Assembly: GCA_945952585.1 (NCBI GenBank)
Contig: CAMFII010000001.1
Location: 496,001 to 560,000, forward strand
Length of the DNA: 64,000 nt
Direction of reading: 5' to 3'
DNA from: an uncultured Rhodobacter sp.
Lineage (GTDB): Bacteria > Pseudomonadota > Alphaproteobacteria > Rhodobacterales > Rhodobacteraceae
Both the position numbers and the translations under genes were made by a program. The notes below the pieces were generated by a model. The model worked only from the letters and a program-made list of their open reading frames with translations. It had not been told where the DNA came from and ran no database searches. This document shows positions 27,592 to 40,527 of the stretch, in pieces; the stretch's first letter is position 1; each line of letters starts with the position of its first letter.

Positions 27592-28482
27592 ATGACCCGC
27601 CTGATTTCGCATCTTTCCGAGATATCCGATGGGTATGGCGTTCTGCTCTGCGATCTCTGGGGCTGCCTGCATGACGGTCGCACCCCCTTCCCCGAGGCCG
27701 TCGCGGCCCTGCGCGGTTTCCGCGCGCGGGGCGGCAAGGTCGTGCTTCTGACCAATGCGCCGCGCCCGAAACCCAGCATTGTCAGCCAGTTGGACCGCAT
27801 CGGCGTCCCCCGCGACGCCTGGGACGAGATCGTCAGCTCTGGCGACGCGGCGCAATACGGGCTGGTTACGGGGGCGGTGGGGCGCAAGGTTGCCCATATC
27901 GGCGCGGCCAAGGACAAGACTTTCTTCACCGATTTCAGCGACGACCTCGTCCGTCTGGCCGCGGGCGAGCCGCCCTTTTCTATCGTCCCGCTCGAAGAAG
28001 CCGAGGGGATCGTTTGCACCGGCCTCGTCGATGACCTGACCGAAACGCCCGAGGACTATCGCGGGCAACTCCTTTACGCAAAGACCAAGGGCCTGAAGAT
28101 GCTCTGCGCTAACCCGGACATCATCGTGGACTACGGCGACAAGCGCCTGTTCTGTGCGGGTGCGCTGGCCCAGCTGTACGAGCAGATGGGGGGCACGGCG
28201 CTTTACTTTGGCAAGCCCTTCCCGCCGATCTACGACCTGGCCCGGCGGCGCGTGGCAGAGCTTGGGGGAGCGGGCGACCCGCTGTTCCTGGCCGTCGGCG
28301 ACGGCATCGCCACCGACGTGCAAGGCGCGCAAGGCGAGGGCATCGACGTGATCTTCGTCACAGGCGGCATCGCGGCGGATCAGTTCGGCCCGGATTCTCT
28401 CAATCCTGACAAGCAGTTGCTCGAAAGCTGGCTTGCCAGGCACCAGATGGCGCCGACCTTTTCGATCTCGCGGCTGCGCTGA
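27592..28482 (+). CDS. HAD-IIA family hydrolase (TIGR01459-type)
   Basis: 296 aa from ATG 27592 (AAAGG upstream; another in-frame ATG at 27559). HAD motif I appears as LCDLWGCLHDG, where the usual second Asp of DxD is Gly, and motif II as LLTNAPRP. FGKPFPPIYDLA and VGDGIATDVQGA (motifs III/IV) follow. Related to NagD-like sugar phosphatases. Substrate unknown; the altered motif I could affect activity. Confidence 0.85.
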   Translation: MTRLISHLSEISDGYGVLLCDLWGCLHDGRTPFPEAVAALRGFRARGGKVVLLTNAPRPKPSIVSQLDRIGVPRDAWDEIVSSGDAAQYGLVTGAVGRKVAHIGAAKDKTFFTDFSDDLVRLAAGEPPFSIVPLEEAEGIVCTGLVDDLTETPEDYRGQLLYAKTKGLKMLCANPDIIVDYGDKRLFCAGALAQLYEQMGGTALYFGKPFPPIYDLARRRVAELGGAGDPLFLAVGDGIATDVQGAQGEGIDVIFVTGGIAADQFGPDSLNPDKQLLESWLARHQMAPTFSISRLR

Positions 28483-28611
28483 GGGAAGCCAGTCCGCAAA
28501 GCAGATCGAAAATTCGTCTTGGTAACATTGTTTCGATCAAGGTCGTACTTTCGATAAAATCTTGCGCGCAGCAATTGCGCTGCAACGCAGCATCGAGTAA
28601 ACTCCGGGACC

Positions 28612-29076
28612 ATGACCCAGAGGATTCGCGAGATGCTCGACAACCTGCCCCGCGGCACGATCTGCATTGAAGACATCGAGATCGGCATGACCCGCCACCT
28701 GCGCAAGACGGTGACGGACCGCGACATCCAGCTGTTTGCCGAGGTTTCGACCGACCGCAATCCGGTGCATCTGGACGACAACTATGCCCGCGACACGATC
28801 TTCGAAGGCCGCATCGCCCATGGCATGCTGACGGCCGGCCTGATCTCGGCCGTGATCGGTGAGCAGCTTCCCGGCCACGGAACCGTCTATCTGGGCCAGA
28901 GCCTGAAATTCATGGCGCCGGTCCGCCCCGGCGATACGGTCCTGGCCGAGGTTACGGTGACAGCCATCGACCACGCCAAGCGCCGGGTCACCCTTGAAAC
29001 CCGCTGCTCGGTCGGCAATACCGTTGTCCTCAAGGGCGAGGCGCTGGTCCTCGCGCCCAGCAACAAGTTCGACTGA
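28612..29076 (+). CDS. MaoC-family (R)-specific enoyl-CoA hydratase-like protein
   Basis: 154 aa. Hot-dog fold with hydratase-2 motif FAEVSTDRNPVHLDDNYA (catalytic Asp/His) and IAHGMLTAGLIS. Such enzymes hydrate enoyl-CoA, for example to feed polyhydroxyalkanoate synthesis (PhaJ). An in-frame ATG at 28633 has the better RBS (AGAGGA, 8 nt before) and may be the true start. An ATTGTTTC octamer lies 78 bp upstream. Confidence 0.85.
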   Translation: MTQRIREMLDNLPRGTICIEDIEIGMTRHLRKTVTDRDIQLFAEVSTDRNPVHLDDNYARDTIFEGRIAHGMLTAGLISAVIGEQLPGHGTVYLGQSLKFMAPVRPGDTVLAEVTVTAIDHAKRRVTLETRCSVGNTVVLKGEALVLAPSNKFD

Positions 29077-29111
29077 CGGCGGCTTGCCCGCCCGATCCGG
29101 CGCGGGGACCC

Positions 29112-30038
29112 ATGAAGATTCACCATCACTGGCAAGGGCTTGCCGCATCGGACCGTGGCGCTTCCGTTGCAATGGGCAATTTCGACGGCGTCCATCTCGG
29201 CCACCAGGCGGTGCTCGACCTGGCCCGCCGGCCGGATGCGCCGCTTGGCGTCGTGACCTTCGAACCCCATCCGCGGCAGGTCTTCGCCCCCGAGGCGCCC
29301 CCCTTCCGCCTGATGAACCCCGAGACGCGGGCCAACCGGCTGGCGAAGCTTGGCGTGCATCAGCTTTACGAACTGCCGTTCGACAAGGCGCTTGCGTCGC
29401 TGACGCCCGAGGAATTCGCCCGCACCATCCTGGCGCAGGGCCTCGGCGTAGCGCATGTCGTGGTCGGCGCGGATTTCCGTTTCGGCAAGGCCCGGGCCGG
29501 ATCGGCAGAAACGCTCCGCTTGCTTGGCCAGGATCTGGGCTTCGACGTGACGGTGGCCGAACTGATCCAGGCAGGCGGCACGTCGATCTCCTCCACCGCG
29601 ATCCGAACGGCCCTGTCAGAGGGGCGCACCCGTGATGCCGCCAACATGCTGGGGCATTGGCACAGGGTCGACGGTGAAGTGATCCACGGCATGAAACGCG
29701 GTCGTGAACTCGGCTATCCGACCGCGAACATGTCGGTCGAGGGGCTTCACCTCCCGCTGCCGGGCGTCTATGCGGTGAAGGTGGACGTGATGACCGGTCC
29801 GCAGATCGGCAGCTACATGGGTGCGGCGAATATCGGTGTACGGCCGATGTTCGGGGAAAACCACCCGAACCTTGAGACCTACCTCATTGATTTCAAGGGC
29901 GATCTCTACGGCCAGCACCTGTCGGTCGCACTGGTGGACTACCTGCGCCCGGAACGGAAATTCGACGGCCTGCCAGCCCTGATCGGGCAGATGGACCGCG
30001 ACGTCGACCAGGCTCGTGCAATCCTGACCTCTCTCTGA
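29112..30038 (+). CDS. ribF: Bifunctional riboflavin kinase / FAD synthetase
   Basis: 308 aa. N-terminal adenylyltransferase: SVAMGNFDGVHLGHQAVLDL, VTFEPHPRQVF and SSTAIRTALSEG. C-terminal riboflavin kinase domain: GRELGYPTANM and GVYAVKV. It makes FMN and FAD from riboflavin and ATP. Downstream of the MaoC gene on the same strand. Confidence 0.95.
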   Translation: MKIHHHWQGLAASDRGASVAMGNFDGVHLGHQAVLDLARRPDAPLGVVTFEPHPRQVFAPEAPPFRLMNPETRANRLAKLGVHQLYELPFDKALASLTPEEFARTILAQGLGVAHVVVGADFRFGKARAGSAETLRLLGQDLGFDVTVAELIQAGGTSISSTAIRTALSEGRTRDAANMLGHWHRVDGEVIHGMKRGRELGYPTANMSVEGLHLPLPGVYAVKVDVMTGPQIGSYMGAANIGVRPMFGENHPNLETYLIDFKGDLYGQHLSVALVDYLRPERKFDGLPALIGQMDRDVDQARAILTSL

Positions 30039-30075
30039 CCTTCCCTTTTCCGCAGCCCCGGTGCAGGGTCCGCCC

Positions 30076-30534
30076 ATGTCCGCCAAACCCCTCCGCCCCC
30101 GCTTCTGGGAAACCGTCCCCCTGCGCAAGATGACCCCCGAGGAATGGGAGGCGCTCTGCGACGGCTGTGGCAAATGCTGCCTCAACAAGCTCGAGGATGA
30201 GGATACGGGCGAGGTCGCCTTCACGCGGATTGCCTGCCGCTTGCTGGATGGCGAAACCTGCCGCTGCTCGCAATATCCCATCCGCCGGCAGTTCGTACCC
30301 GAATGCGTGCAGCTGAACACCGAGACCTTGCCGAAGATCGCCTACTGGCTGCCCCGCACCTGCGCCTATCGGCTGCTGCACGAGGGGCGGAAGCTCTATC
30401 CTTGGCACCCCCTCATCACCGGCGACCCGAATTCCGTGCACGAGGCCGGCGCCTCGGTCCGCGGCTGGACGATCCCGGAATTCGAGGTGCCCGAGGAAGA
30501 GTGGGAAGATTACCTGATCGAGGAGACCCCCTGA
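30076..30534 (+). CDS. YcgN-family cysteine-cluster protein (UPF0260)
   Basis: 152 aa from ATG 30076. Cysteines in CDGCGKCCLNKL, then CRLLD and ETCRCSQYP, a later ECVQL and TCAYRLL, resemble a zinc or iron-binding cluster. Function unknown. The TGA shares its A with the next gene's ATG (TGATG). Confidence 0.88.
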   Translation: MSAKPLRPRFWETVPLRKMTPEEWEALCDGCGKCCLNKLEDEDTGEVAFTRIACRLLDGETCRCSQYPIRRQFVPECVQLNTETLPKIAYWLPRTCAYRLLHEGRKLYPWHPLITGDPNSVHEAGASVRGWTIPEFEVPEEEWEDYLIEETP

Positions 30535-31559
30535 TGTTTTTCGCTTCGGACAACACTTCGGGCGCCGCGCCCGAGGTCATGGCCGCGCTTGCCCGCGCCA
30601 ACGAAGGCTATGCGAAATCCTATGGGGCGGACGCGATCATGGATCGTGTCACGGCCCGCATCCGCGAGATCTTCGATGCACCGGAAGCCGCCGTCTATCT
30701 GGTGCCGACCGGGACCGCGGCGAATTCGCTTGCGCTGTCGCTCCATTGCCCCCCCTGGGGGGCGGTGTTCTGCCACCGCCACGCGCATATCGCCGAGGAC
30801 GAATGCGGCGCGCCGGAGTTCTATTCGGGCGGGGCGAAGCTGGTGCTTGTCGAGGGCGCGCATGGCAAGATGACGCCGGACTCGCTCGCCACCGCCCTGT
30901 CGCGCATCGGCGAAAGCGGCGTCCATGGCGTGCAACGGGCGATTCTGTCGATCACCAACGTTACCGAGGCCGGGACCGTCTACGCGCCCGCCGAGGTCGC
31001 GGCTCTCACGGCGCTTGCAAGGGCCAAGGGCCTGCCCAGCCACATGGACGGCGCGCGCTTTGCCAACGCGATCGTCGCCACGGGGGCAACCCCGGCCGAG
31101 ATGACCTGGAAGGCGGGGATTGACGTTCTGTCCTTCGGCGGCACAAAGAACGGCTGCATGGGGGTCGAGGCAGTCGTGCTGTTCGACCCGGCGAAGGCCT
31201 GGGAATTCGAGCTTCGGCGCAAGCGCGGCGGTCACCTTTTTTCCAAGCACCGGTTCCTTTCGGCTCAGATGGAGGCCTATCTGGAGGGTGACCTGTGGCT
31301 GCGTCTTGCCGCTCAGGCCAACCGCATGGGGGCTCGGCTGTCGCAGGGGATAGCCGCGCTGCCCGGCAGCGGACTGATCCATCCGGTACAGGCCAACATG
31401 ATGTTCGCCTGGTTTCCGAAGGCCGGGCACGACCGGGCGAGGGAAGCGGGAGCCGCCTATTACGACATGGCGGCCCCGCCCGAGGGGGCCGCGCGGCTGG
31501 TCTGTTCCTGGTCGACGACCGAGGCGGATGTGGATCGCTTCCTCGGGCTGATCGGCTAG
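30534..31559 (+). CDS. Low-specificity L-threonine aldolase / beta-eliminating lyase
   Basis: 341 aa. PLP fold-type I: MFFASDNTSGAAPEVMAAL, GTAANSLALS, HAHIAEDECGAPEF, and HMDGARFANA with the PLP Asp. The PLP lysine lies in SFGGTKNGCMG. It cleaves L-threonine and allo-threonine to glycine and acetaldehyde. Coupled to the YcgN gene; the stop overlaps the convergent isomerase gene by 4 bp. Confidence 0.92.
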   Translation: MFFASDNTSGAAPEVMAALARANEGYAKSYGADAIMDRVTARIREIFDAPEAAVYLVPTGTAANSLALSLHCPPWGAVFCHRHAHIAEDECGAPEFYSGGAKLVLVEGAHGKMTPDSLATALSRIGESGVHGVQRAILSITNVTEAGTVYAPAEVAALTALARAKGLPSHMDGARFANAIVATGATPAEMTWKAGIDVLSFGGTKNGCMGVEAVVLFDPAKAWEFELRRKRGGHLFSKHRFLSAQMEAYLEGDLWLRLAAQANRMGARLSQGIAALPGSGLIHPVQANMMFAWFPKAGHDRAREAGAAYYDMAAPPEGAARLVCSWSTTEADVDRFLGLIG

Positions 31560-32152
31560 AGCCTACCCTGAAGATGCAGGTCGAGGTCGTCGAGACGGTC
31601 CTGGCCCCAGAACTTCTCTTCGCCGACGATGTAGAAAGGAAGGCCGAAAGCCCCCTGCGCGACCGCCTCTTCGAGATTGGCCATGTAGGTTTCGGCCGCG
31701 GCGAGCATGTAGCGGTCGGCGATCTTCGGGTCGTAGCCGTAGGTAGCAAGGATGTCGGCGATTACATCGGGATCGGCGATGTCGCGCTCTTTAGCCCAAA
31801 GGGCTACACCGAAACCGTGGATCAGCCCCGCCAAATCCCCGCCGCCCGCCTTGATGGCGGCGATGACGGCATAGGCCGATGGCGCGGGGTTCACCGGCCA
31901 GAACATCGGCTGTGGGTTCAGCTTCAGTCCGGTCTTGACCGACCAGCGCCGCAGCTCCTGCAGGCGGTAGGCCTTGCGACTTTCATGCCGATCCTTGAGC
32001 ATCAGACCGCCCGTCCGGGCAAACAGCGCGGCAGGATCGACCGGGATGTACCGGACCGTCGCGCCGTTCCGGCTGGCAATGTCCTCCAGCCGCGTACCGG
32101 CAAGGTAGACATAGGGCGACACCGTGGAGATGAAGCAATCAATCTGTGTCAT
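31556..32152 (-). CDS. 2-hydroxychromene-2-carboxylate isomerase-like (DsbA/GST kappa fold)
   Basis: 198 aa. IDCFISTVSPYVYLAG replaces the CxxC of DsbA with a Ser/Pro motif, as in HCCA isomerase. NPAPSAYAVIAAIKAGG and the C-terminal FGLPFYIVGEEKFWGQDRLD are family hallmarks. The natural substrate may be a glutathione adduct rather than hydroxychromene, since no naphthalene pathway is present. Confidence 0.88.
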   Translation of the reverse strand: MTQIDCFISTVSPYVYLAGTRLEDIASRNGATVRYIPVDPAALFARTGGLMLKDRHESRKAYRLQELRRWSVKTGLKLNPQPMFWPVNPAPSAYAVIAAIKAGGGDLAGLIHGFGVALWAKERDIADPDVIADILATYGYDPKIADRYMLAAAETYMANLEEAVAQGAFGLPFYIVGEEKFWGQDRLDDLDLHLQGRL

Positions 32153-32278
32153 AGCGTCATTCCCCGAAAGCCATGGTTTCCAAGGACCCTAGCCGGGTGA
32201 TAAGCGGATGCCAACGTCACGAATCCGTCGCATGGCCCTGCTGCGGGGTCAGCGGCCCAGGCTGCCAAGGACCTGCCC

Positions 32279-33295
32279 ATGCCCGCCATCACCGAGCCGA
32301 AACTCATTTCCGGCAACGCCAACCTCACCCTTGCGAAGTCGATCGCCCGCCGCATGTCGATGCATCGCGGGATGTCGGTCAGCCTTGTCGATGCGCGGGT
32401 CGAACGCTTCAACGACCAGGAGATCTTCGTCGAGGTCTACGAGAACGTCCGCGGCGAGGACATGTTCATCATCCAGCCGACCTCGAACCCGGCGAACGAC
32501 AACCTGATGGAGCTGCTCATCATCACCGACGCCCTGCGCCGGTCCTCGGCGGGTCGCATCACGGCGGTCATCCCCTATTTCGGCTACGCCCGGCAGGATC
32601 GCCGCGCCAAGGCCCGCACCCCGATCAGCGCCAAGCTGGTCGCCAACCTGATCGCGCAGGCGGGCGTCGAGCGGGTGCTGACGCTGGATCTGCACGCGGC
32701 GCAGATCCAGGGCTTCTTCGACATGCCGGTCGACAACCTCTATGCCTCGCCGGTCTTCGCGCTGGACATCGAGCATCACTTCAAGGGCAAGATGGCCGAC
32801 CTGATGATCGTCTCGCCCGACGTGGGCGGCGTGGCCCGGGCCCGGGAACTCGCCAAGCGGATCAATGCCCCGCTTTCCATCGTCGACAAGCGGCGCGAGA
32901 AGGCGGGCGAGGTGGCCGAGATGACCGTCATCGGCAGCGTCGAAGGCAAGACTTGCATCATCGTCGACGACATCTGCGACACGGCCGGCACGCTCTGCAA
33001 GGCGGCCGAGGTGCTGATCGAGAACGGCGCGAAGGAAGTTCACAGCTACATCACCCACGGCGTGCTCTCCGGGCCGGCGGTGGAGCGCATCACCAAGTCG
33101 GTGATGAAGAGCCTCGTCATCACCGACTCGATCGAGCAGGGCGAGAAGGTCCGGGCCGCGTCGAATATCCGCATCGTGCCGACCGCGCCGATCTTCGCGC
33201 AGGCGATCCTGAACATCTGGAACGGCACCTCGGTGTCGTCGCTGTTCGAGACTGACACGCTCGTGCCGATCTACGAAGGCATGTATTCGCGCTGA
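32279..33295 (+). CDS. prs: Ribose-phosphate pyrophosphokinase
   Basis: 338 aa. N-terminal [20 protein letters not shown] site [20 protein letters not shown] and the PRPP loop [12 protein letters not shown]. It makes PRPP for purine, pyrimidine, histidine and tryptophan synthesis. Start at ATG 32279 after a purine-poor leader; family length is about 310-340. Confidence 0.96.
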   Translation: MPAITEPKLISGNANLTLAKSIARRMSMHRGMSVSLVDARVERFNDQEIFVEVYENVRGEDMFIIQPTSNPANDNLMELLIITDALRRSSAGRITAVIPYFGYARQDRRAKARTPISAKLVANLIAQAGVERVLTLDLHAAQIQGFFDMPVDNLYASPVFALDIEHHFKGKMADLMIVSPDVGGVARARELAKRINAPLSIVDKRREKAGEVAEMTVIGSVEGKTCIIVDDICDTAGTLCKAAEVLIENGAKEVHSYITHGVLSGPAVERITKSVMKSLVITDSIEQGEKVRAASNIRIVPTAPIFAQAILNIWNGTSVSSLFETDTLVPIYEGMYSR

Positions 33296-33420
33296 ACGGC
33301 ATCGGCCCGAGTGGGCGGCGCCACCGGTCATCCACCGGACGCCAGCCACTGCCCCGATCAGGACCGATGAATTGATCGGCCGAATGTGATACATTTCCCC
33401 TGCACAATCGGGGGGTGGGC

Positions 33421-34092
33421 ATGTCTGACTTTCCGGGAAAGACCGCACTATATGGCGCACTGGCTGTGCTGGGATCAGCCAGCACCGCGATGTCCGAAGA
33501 TGTGCCGGTTCGCGTCGTTCTCTTCGGAGACTCCTACATCTCCAGCTATGGAGTCGATTCAGCCAAGAAATACGAAGTCCAACTGCAGGCGGCGCTCGAC
33601 GCTGCCGGGCGTTCCGCCCAGATTGTCGGTACCGGATATACGTCGACGGCCTATCAGGGGACGAGGGCGCTGACGGGCTTCCTGGAGGACGACAACGTTC
33701 TGGGTGGGACAGTTCCGAAAGCGGTCATTCTGGAATTGGGATCGAACGACTGCTTTCGCTACACCCTAGCACAGACCACGGATAACCTCGATACGATCCT
33801 GAAAGAGCTGTCCGACCGGAACATTCCGACCCTGGTTGCGGGAACTCTGCCCTACGCCACATGCGAACGAAAGGATCGGCCGAACTACACGGCCCTCTAC
33901 GTGCAAATGTTTGCGGACCTCGCCGCCAAACACGGTGATCTCTACTACCGAGATTTCAAGGACGGCGTTGGCGACAACCCGGACCTCCTGCAAACCGACC
34001 ATGACCATCCGACGGCCGATGGCGAAGCGGTCATTGTTGCACGGATGCTCCCGGTGGTCGTCGAATTGATCGAGAGGGCAAATCCGCATTAG
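33421..34092 (+). CDS. SGNH/GDSL hydrolase, probable arylesterase
   Basis: 223 aa from ATG 33421, after a GGGGGGTGGG tract; GTG 33415 is a weaker alternative. Block I VVLFGDSYISSYGV (Ser nucleophile), block III ELGSNDCFRY, and block V DHDHPTADG (Asp/His). Similar to TesA-type lysophospholipase/arylesterases. Possible N-terminal export signal, not clear-cut. Confidence 0.85.
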   Translation: MSDFPGKTALYGALAVLGSASTAMSEDVPVRVVLFGDSYISSYGVDSAKKYEVQLQAALDAAGRSAQIVGTGYTSTAYQGTRALTGFLEDDNVLGGTVPKAVILELGSNDCFRYTLAQTTDNLDTILKELSDRNIPTLVAGTLPYATCERKDRPNYTALYVQMFADLAAKHGDLYYRDFKDGVGDNPDLLQTDHDHPTADGEAVIVARMLPVVVELIERANPH

Positions 34093-34113
34093 GGGCCGGC
34101 GCCAGGATGCGGA

Positions 34114-34464
34114 TCAATCCACGTCCCAGTCGTCGTCATCCCTGAGCGGGCCGATCGCCATCCAGTCGGCCCGGATGCGGGCAACGCGCGTGTCGCCCCA
34201 GGTGCGGAAGACAAGCTGAAAGCCTGACTTGGTGATCTTCTCGGCCGAGATGTCGGCGCGGGTGTTGGTCTTCTGGTCGAGATCCCACATCGAGATCGAC
34301 ACCATCACCGACGGCGCATCGCGGAACGGCTCCTTGTAGGTGATCTTGTGACGGCTTTCACGCGGCCCGCTGCCCGTCCACATCGGACCACCATCGGCGA
34401 AGTCCGAAAACAGGACGTGCGACCCCTGGTCGATCCCGATCCGTGAACTGGAGAACCGTTTCAT
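34114..34464 (-). CDS. H-type lectin domain protein
   Basis: About 116 aa from ATG 34464. Pattern ESRHKITYKEPFRDAPSVMV, SISMWDLD, GFQLVFRTWGDTRVARIRAD and the final acidic DDDDWDVD fit the H-type lectin fold (discoidin/Helix agglutinin-like). In bacteria this domain appears as a lone module; sugar binding is plausible but unproven. Convergent with the SGNH hydrolase gene. Confidence 0.72.
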   Translation of the reverse strand: MKRFSSSRIGIDQGSHVLFSDFADGGPMWTGSGPRESRHKITYKEPFRDAPSVMVSISMWDLDQKTNTRADISAEKITKSGFQLVFRTWGDTRVARIRADWMAIGPLRDDDDWDVD

Positions 34465-34530
34465 GAAGACACCATCATGACGCGAGATTATCCGCGCCGA
34501 ACTTGGCCGCAATTGGTCTTTTTGATAGCA

Positions 34531-34557
34531 AAAGGCCCCGCTTCTGGCGGGGCCTTT
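34531..34557. terminator. Terminator of the atp operon
   Basis: AAAGGCCCCGC / GCGGGGCCTTT perfect 11-bp stem with a 5-nt loop, followed on the minus strand by TTTTGC. It starts 23 bp after the atpC stop. Confidence 0.85.
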
Positions 34558-34579
34558 GGATCAATCGCGTGCGGCACAA

Positions 34580-34978
34580 TCAGTGGCCAGCAGCGACCTT
34601 GAGCGAAAGCATGTCGTTGACAAGCTTTTCGGCGTCGTCGCGGCCGTCGGTCAGGGCGACCTTGGCAAGCTCTCGCGCCTCGTCGATCAGGTCATCAAGC
34701 AACGTGCCGGTCAGCTCCTCAACCGGGGTCGCCCGTTCGGCAAGCACCGTCACGGTCGACCCGGTGATCTCGGCAAAGCCGCCGGTCACGGCGAAGGCGC
34801 GGACGCCCTCGGCCGTCACGGCCCGCAGGATACCGGGGCGCAGGGTGGTGATGGTGGGCTCATGGCCTTCCATCGCCGTCATGTCGCCCGCGGCTGCGGG
34901 GATCGAGACCTCGGTCGCCGTGACCGAAGCAAGCTTGCGCTCCGGCGAGACGAGGTCGAAGTGCAGCGTGTTGGCCAT
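34580..34978 (-). CDS. atpC: ATP synthase F1 epsilon subunit
   Basis: 132 aa. N-terminal beta sandwich (LHFDLVSPERKLASVTATEV, GDMTAMEGHEPTITTLRPGI) and a short C-terminal helical part. It couples rotor gamma to the c-ring and regulates hydrolysis. Last gene of atpHAGDC. Confidence 0.95.
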   Translation of the reverse strand: MANTLHFDLVSPERKLASVTATEVSIPAAAGDMTAMEGHEPTITTLRPGILRAVTAEGVRAFAVTGGFAEITGSTVTVLAERATPVEELTGTLLDDLIDEARELAKVALTDGRDDAEKLVNDMLSLKVAAGH

Positions 34979-34987
34979 GATGCCCCC

Positions 34988-36436
<1,449 letters not shown>

Positions 36437-37312
36437 TCAGAGCGCCTCGGCGCCTGCAATGATCTCGATGAGTTCGGTGGTGATCGCGGCCTGGCGCGAC
36501 CGGTTGTACTGGATGGTGAGCTTGTTGATCATGTCGCCCGCGTTGCGGGTGGCGTTGTCCATCGCGCTCATCCGGGCGCCCTGTTCCGAGGCGCCGTTCT
36601 CCAGCAGGGCCGTGAAGACCTGCGTCGCCACGTTGCGCGGCAGCAGGTCGGCAAGGATCGCCTCCTCGCTCGGCTCGTAGTCATACAGCGTCGAAGTCGA
36701 GGCAGCGGCATCGTCTTCGAACTGTGCCGGGATGATCTGCTGCGCCGTCGGGATCTGGCTGATCACCGACTGGAAGCGGTTGAAGAACAGCGTCGCGACG
36801 TCGAACTCGCCCGCATTGAAGCGCGCCAGGATATCCGACGCGATCGCTTGCGCGTTGGAATAGCCGATGCGGCGCACCTCGGTCAGGTCGACATGGCCGA
36901 CGAACAGGCTGCCGAAGTCACGGCGCAGCTGTTCGCGGCCCTTCTTGCCGACCGTCAGGATCTTGACCGTCTTGCCATGGGCGAGCAGGTCATTGGCCCG
37001 CGCGCGCGCCAGACGAACGATGGTCGAGTTGAAGCCGCCGCAAAGCCCGCGCTCCGAGGTCATGACGACCAGGAGATGGACCTTGTCCGACCCCGTGCCG
37101 GACAGAAGGCGCGGCGCGCCTTCGTTGCCGGCCGCAGCGGCGGCCAGCCCCGACATGACAGCGTTCATCCGCTCGGCATAAGGCCGGGCGGCCTCGGCAG
37201 CCTCTTGAGCACGACGGAGTTTCGCCGCGGCGACCATCTGCATCGCCTTGGTGATCTTCCGCGTGTTCTTGACGCTGGCGATCCGGTTTTTGAGTGCCTT
37301 AAGGCTGGGCAT
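36437..37312 (-). CDS. atpG: ATP synthase F1 gamma subunit
   Basis: 291 aa. N-terminal helix [20 protein letters not shown] and C-terminal [20 protein letters not shown] form the rotor coiled coil. [11 protein letters not shown] is the family landmark. Between atpA and atpD. Confidence 0.96.
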   Translation of the reverse strand: MPSLKALKNRIASVKNTRKITKAMQMVAAAKLRRAQEAAEAARPYAERMNAVMSGLAAAAAGNEGAPRLLSGTGSDKVHLLVVMTSERGLCGGFNSTIVRLARARANDLLAHGKTVKILTVGKKGREQLRRDFGSLFVGHVDLTEVRRIGYSNAQAIASDILARFNAGEFDVATLFFNRFQSVISQIPTAQQIIPAQFEDDAAASTSTLYDYEPSEEAILADLLPRNVATQVFTALLENGASEQGARMSAMDNATRNAGDMINKLTIQYNRSRQAAITTELIEIIAGAEAL

Positions 37313-37334
37313 TTACCTGCTCCCCGATCGGCGC

Positions 37335-38872
<1,538 letters not shown>

Positions 38873-38873
<1 letters not shown>

Positions 38874-39433
38874 TATCCGACCTCTTTCATTGCATTCTGG
38901 AGTGCCGAGAGCTTCGCACGGATCGACGTGTCGATCATCGTGGAGCCCAGTTTGACGACGAGACCGCCGATGAGGGATTCATCGACGGTGGCTTTCAGTT
39001 TCACGGTCTTGCCGGTGCGCGCCTTGAGCGAAGCGGCGAGCTTGGCCGCCTGGTCCTTGGATAGGGCGGTCGCGGAAGTGACTTCTGCGGTGATCTCGCC
39101 CTTGTCGGCGGCGATCATGTCCTGCAGCGAGGTGACCAGCTGCGGCAGCACGAACAGGCGGCGCTTGCCGGCCATCAGGCCAAGGGTGTTGGTGGTCAGC
39201 GCAGACAGACCCATCTTCTTGGCGACCGCCTCGATCGCCTTGAGCTGGTCTTCGCGCGAAAAGATCGGAGAGCTGATGAGATCCCGCAGGTCCGCGCTCT
39301 GGTCCAGAGCGGTGGCGAGCGCGTCGATGTCGGATTCCAGCGCCTTCAACGCGCCCGATTCCTTGGCGAGATCAAAGACCGCCGAAGCGTACCGGGCGGC
39401 AATTCCTGTGGAAATGGAGGCTGGTTCCGACAC
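38873..39433 (-). CDS. atpH: ATP synthase F1 delta subunit
   Basis: 186 aa from GTG 39433, with AAGGGG 5 nt upstream; an earlier GTG at 39439 would overlap that RBS. N-terminus [20 protein letters not shown] and C-terminal [25 protein letters not shown] match OSCP/delta. It connects F1 to the stator. First gene of atpHAGDC; the Fo genes are not nearby, as usual in Rhodobacteraceae. Confidence 0.95.
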
Positions 39434-39475
39434 GATCACCCCTTCATGTCAGCACCCTGCCCAACCCGTCGGATC

Positions 39476-39504
39476 ACATCAGACCGTGATTTCCGATGGC
39501 GCAA
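39476..39504 (-). promoter_or_regulatory. Possible atp operon promoter
   Basis: On the minus strand: TTGCGC (39504-39499), 17-bp spacer, TGATGT (39481-39476), about 40 bp before atpH. Other weak boxes farther upstream (TTGCAG...TACACG) are also possible. Confidence 0.35.
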
Positions 39505-39657
39505 GCAGGATGCATGCGTCTGAATTTGGGAGGCCGTGTAGCAGAGGCGCTTTCATGCTGCAACCAAGAAGGTCACGCATTTGCGAGCCGTTCGTCGCAG
39601 GCCTGAGACAGCCTGCCCGGCCTGTTCGACGTGCCGTTCCTTGGCGGCCGGGTGCCC

Positions 39658-40464
39658 TCAGCCGGCAGGGCTGGTCGCGGCCCTGGCGACGCCCGGATTG
39701 ACCCCCTTGTTTCGCGACGAAACCGGCGCGGGGACCGGGGCCGGCAACCCCTCCAGAACACGCAGCGGGCGGCGCACGACCTCGCGCAGGCCGGGACGGC
39801 TTGGCGCGTAGGTCTGCTTCGACGCCTCGACGACCAGCACGCCGCCGGCCAGCCAGGGCAGGACTCGCCGCCCCGTGCCATCCCAGAAATCCGCGGTTCG
39901 CAGCCAGAACCGCTTGTTCGACGGCGGGGCAAAAAGGCTTGCCTGACTGCGCTCTGGCGTAAAGGCGTGGCGCTTCAGCTGGCTTTCCAGCTGAGACAGC
40001 GAATAGGGATGACCAAAGCCGAACGGCGTGCCGTCCCGCCGCGCCCAGAGGCCCGAGCGGTTGGGCACAATGAACAGCGCCTTGCCCCCCGGTCCCAGAA
40101 CTCGGCAGCACTCTTCGAGCAGCGTCGAAGGATGTTCCGATGTCTCCAGCCCGTGCACGACCAGCAGCCTGTCGACCATCCCCGTGGGAATCGGCCAGCT
40201 CGTTTCCTCGCACAGAACCGAGACATTCGGCATGGCCCAGGGCCAGGGCATGACACCCTGTTGTGCCGGCATCAGCCCGATGACCCGGCGGGCATCCCCA
40301 AGAAAGGGCCGCAGGAACGGAACGGCAAAGCCGAATCCCACCACTGTCTGGCCACGGGCATCGGGCCAGATCTTGGTCACCGTGTCGCGGATGGAACGCT
40401 GCGCCACCCGCCCCAGCTGGGTCCGGTAGTAGAAATTGCGCAGATCGACGACGTCGAGATGCAT
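39658..40464 (-). CDS. Class I SAM-dependent methyltransferase
   Basis: 268 aa from ATG 40464. Starts [20 protein letters not shown]. The SAM site is a modified motif I ([15 protein letters not shown]), followed by [20 protein letters not shown] and [20 protein letters not shown], a motif III/post-I pattern. From memory it is often found next to gloB in Rhodobacteraceae. Substrate unknown. Confidence 0.85.
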   Translation of the reverse strand: MHLDVVDLRNFYYRTQLGRVAQRSIRDTVTKIWPDARGQTVVGFGFAVPFLRPFLGDARRVIGLMPAQQGVMPWPWAMPNVSVLCEETSWPIPTGMVDRLLVVHGLETSEHPSTLLEECCRVLGPGGKALFIVPNRSGLWARRDGTPFGFGHPYSLSQLESQLKRHAFTPERSQASLFAPPSNKRFWLRTADFWDGTGRRVLPWLAGGVLVVEASKQTYAPSRPGLREVVRRPLRVLEGLPAPVPAPVSSRNKGVNPGVARAATSPAG

Positions 40465-40527
40465 TGCGGCTTTTGCTTTCCAAGGCGACAGTCGGCGTGA
40501 AGCATAACCTGATCCGGGCCGAACGCC

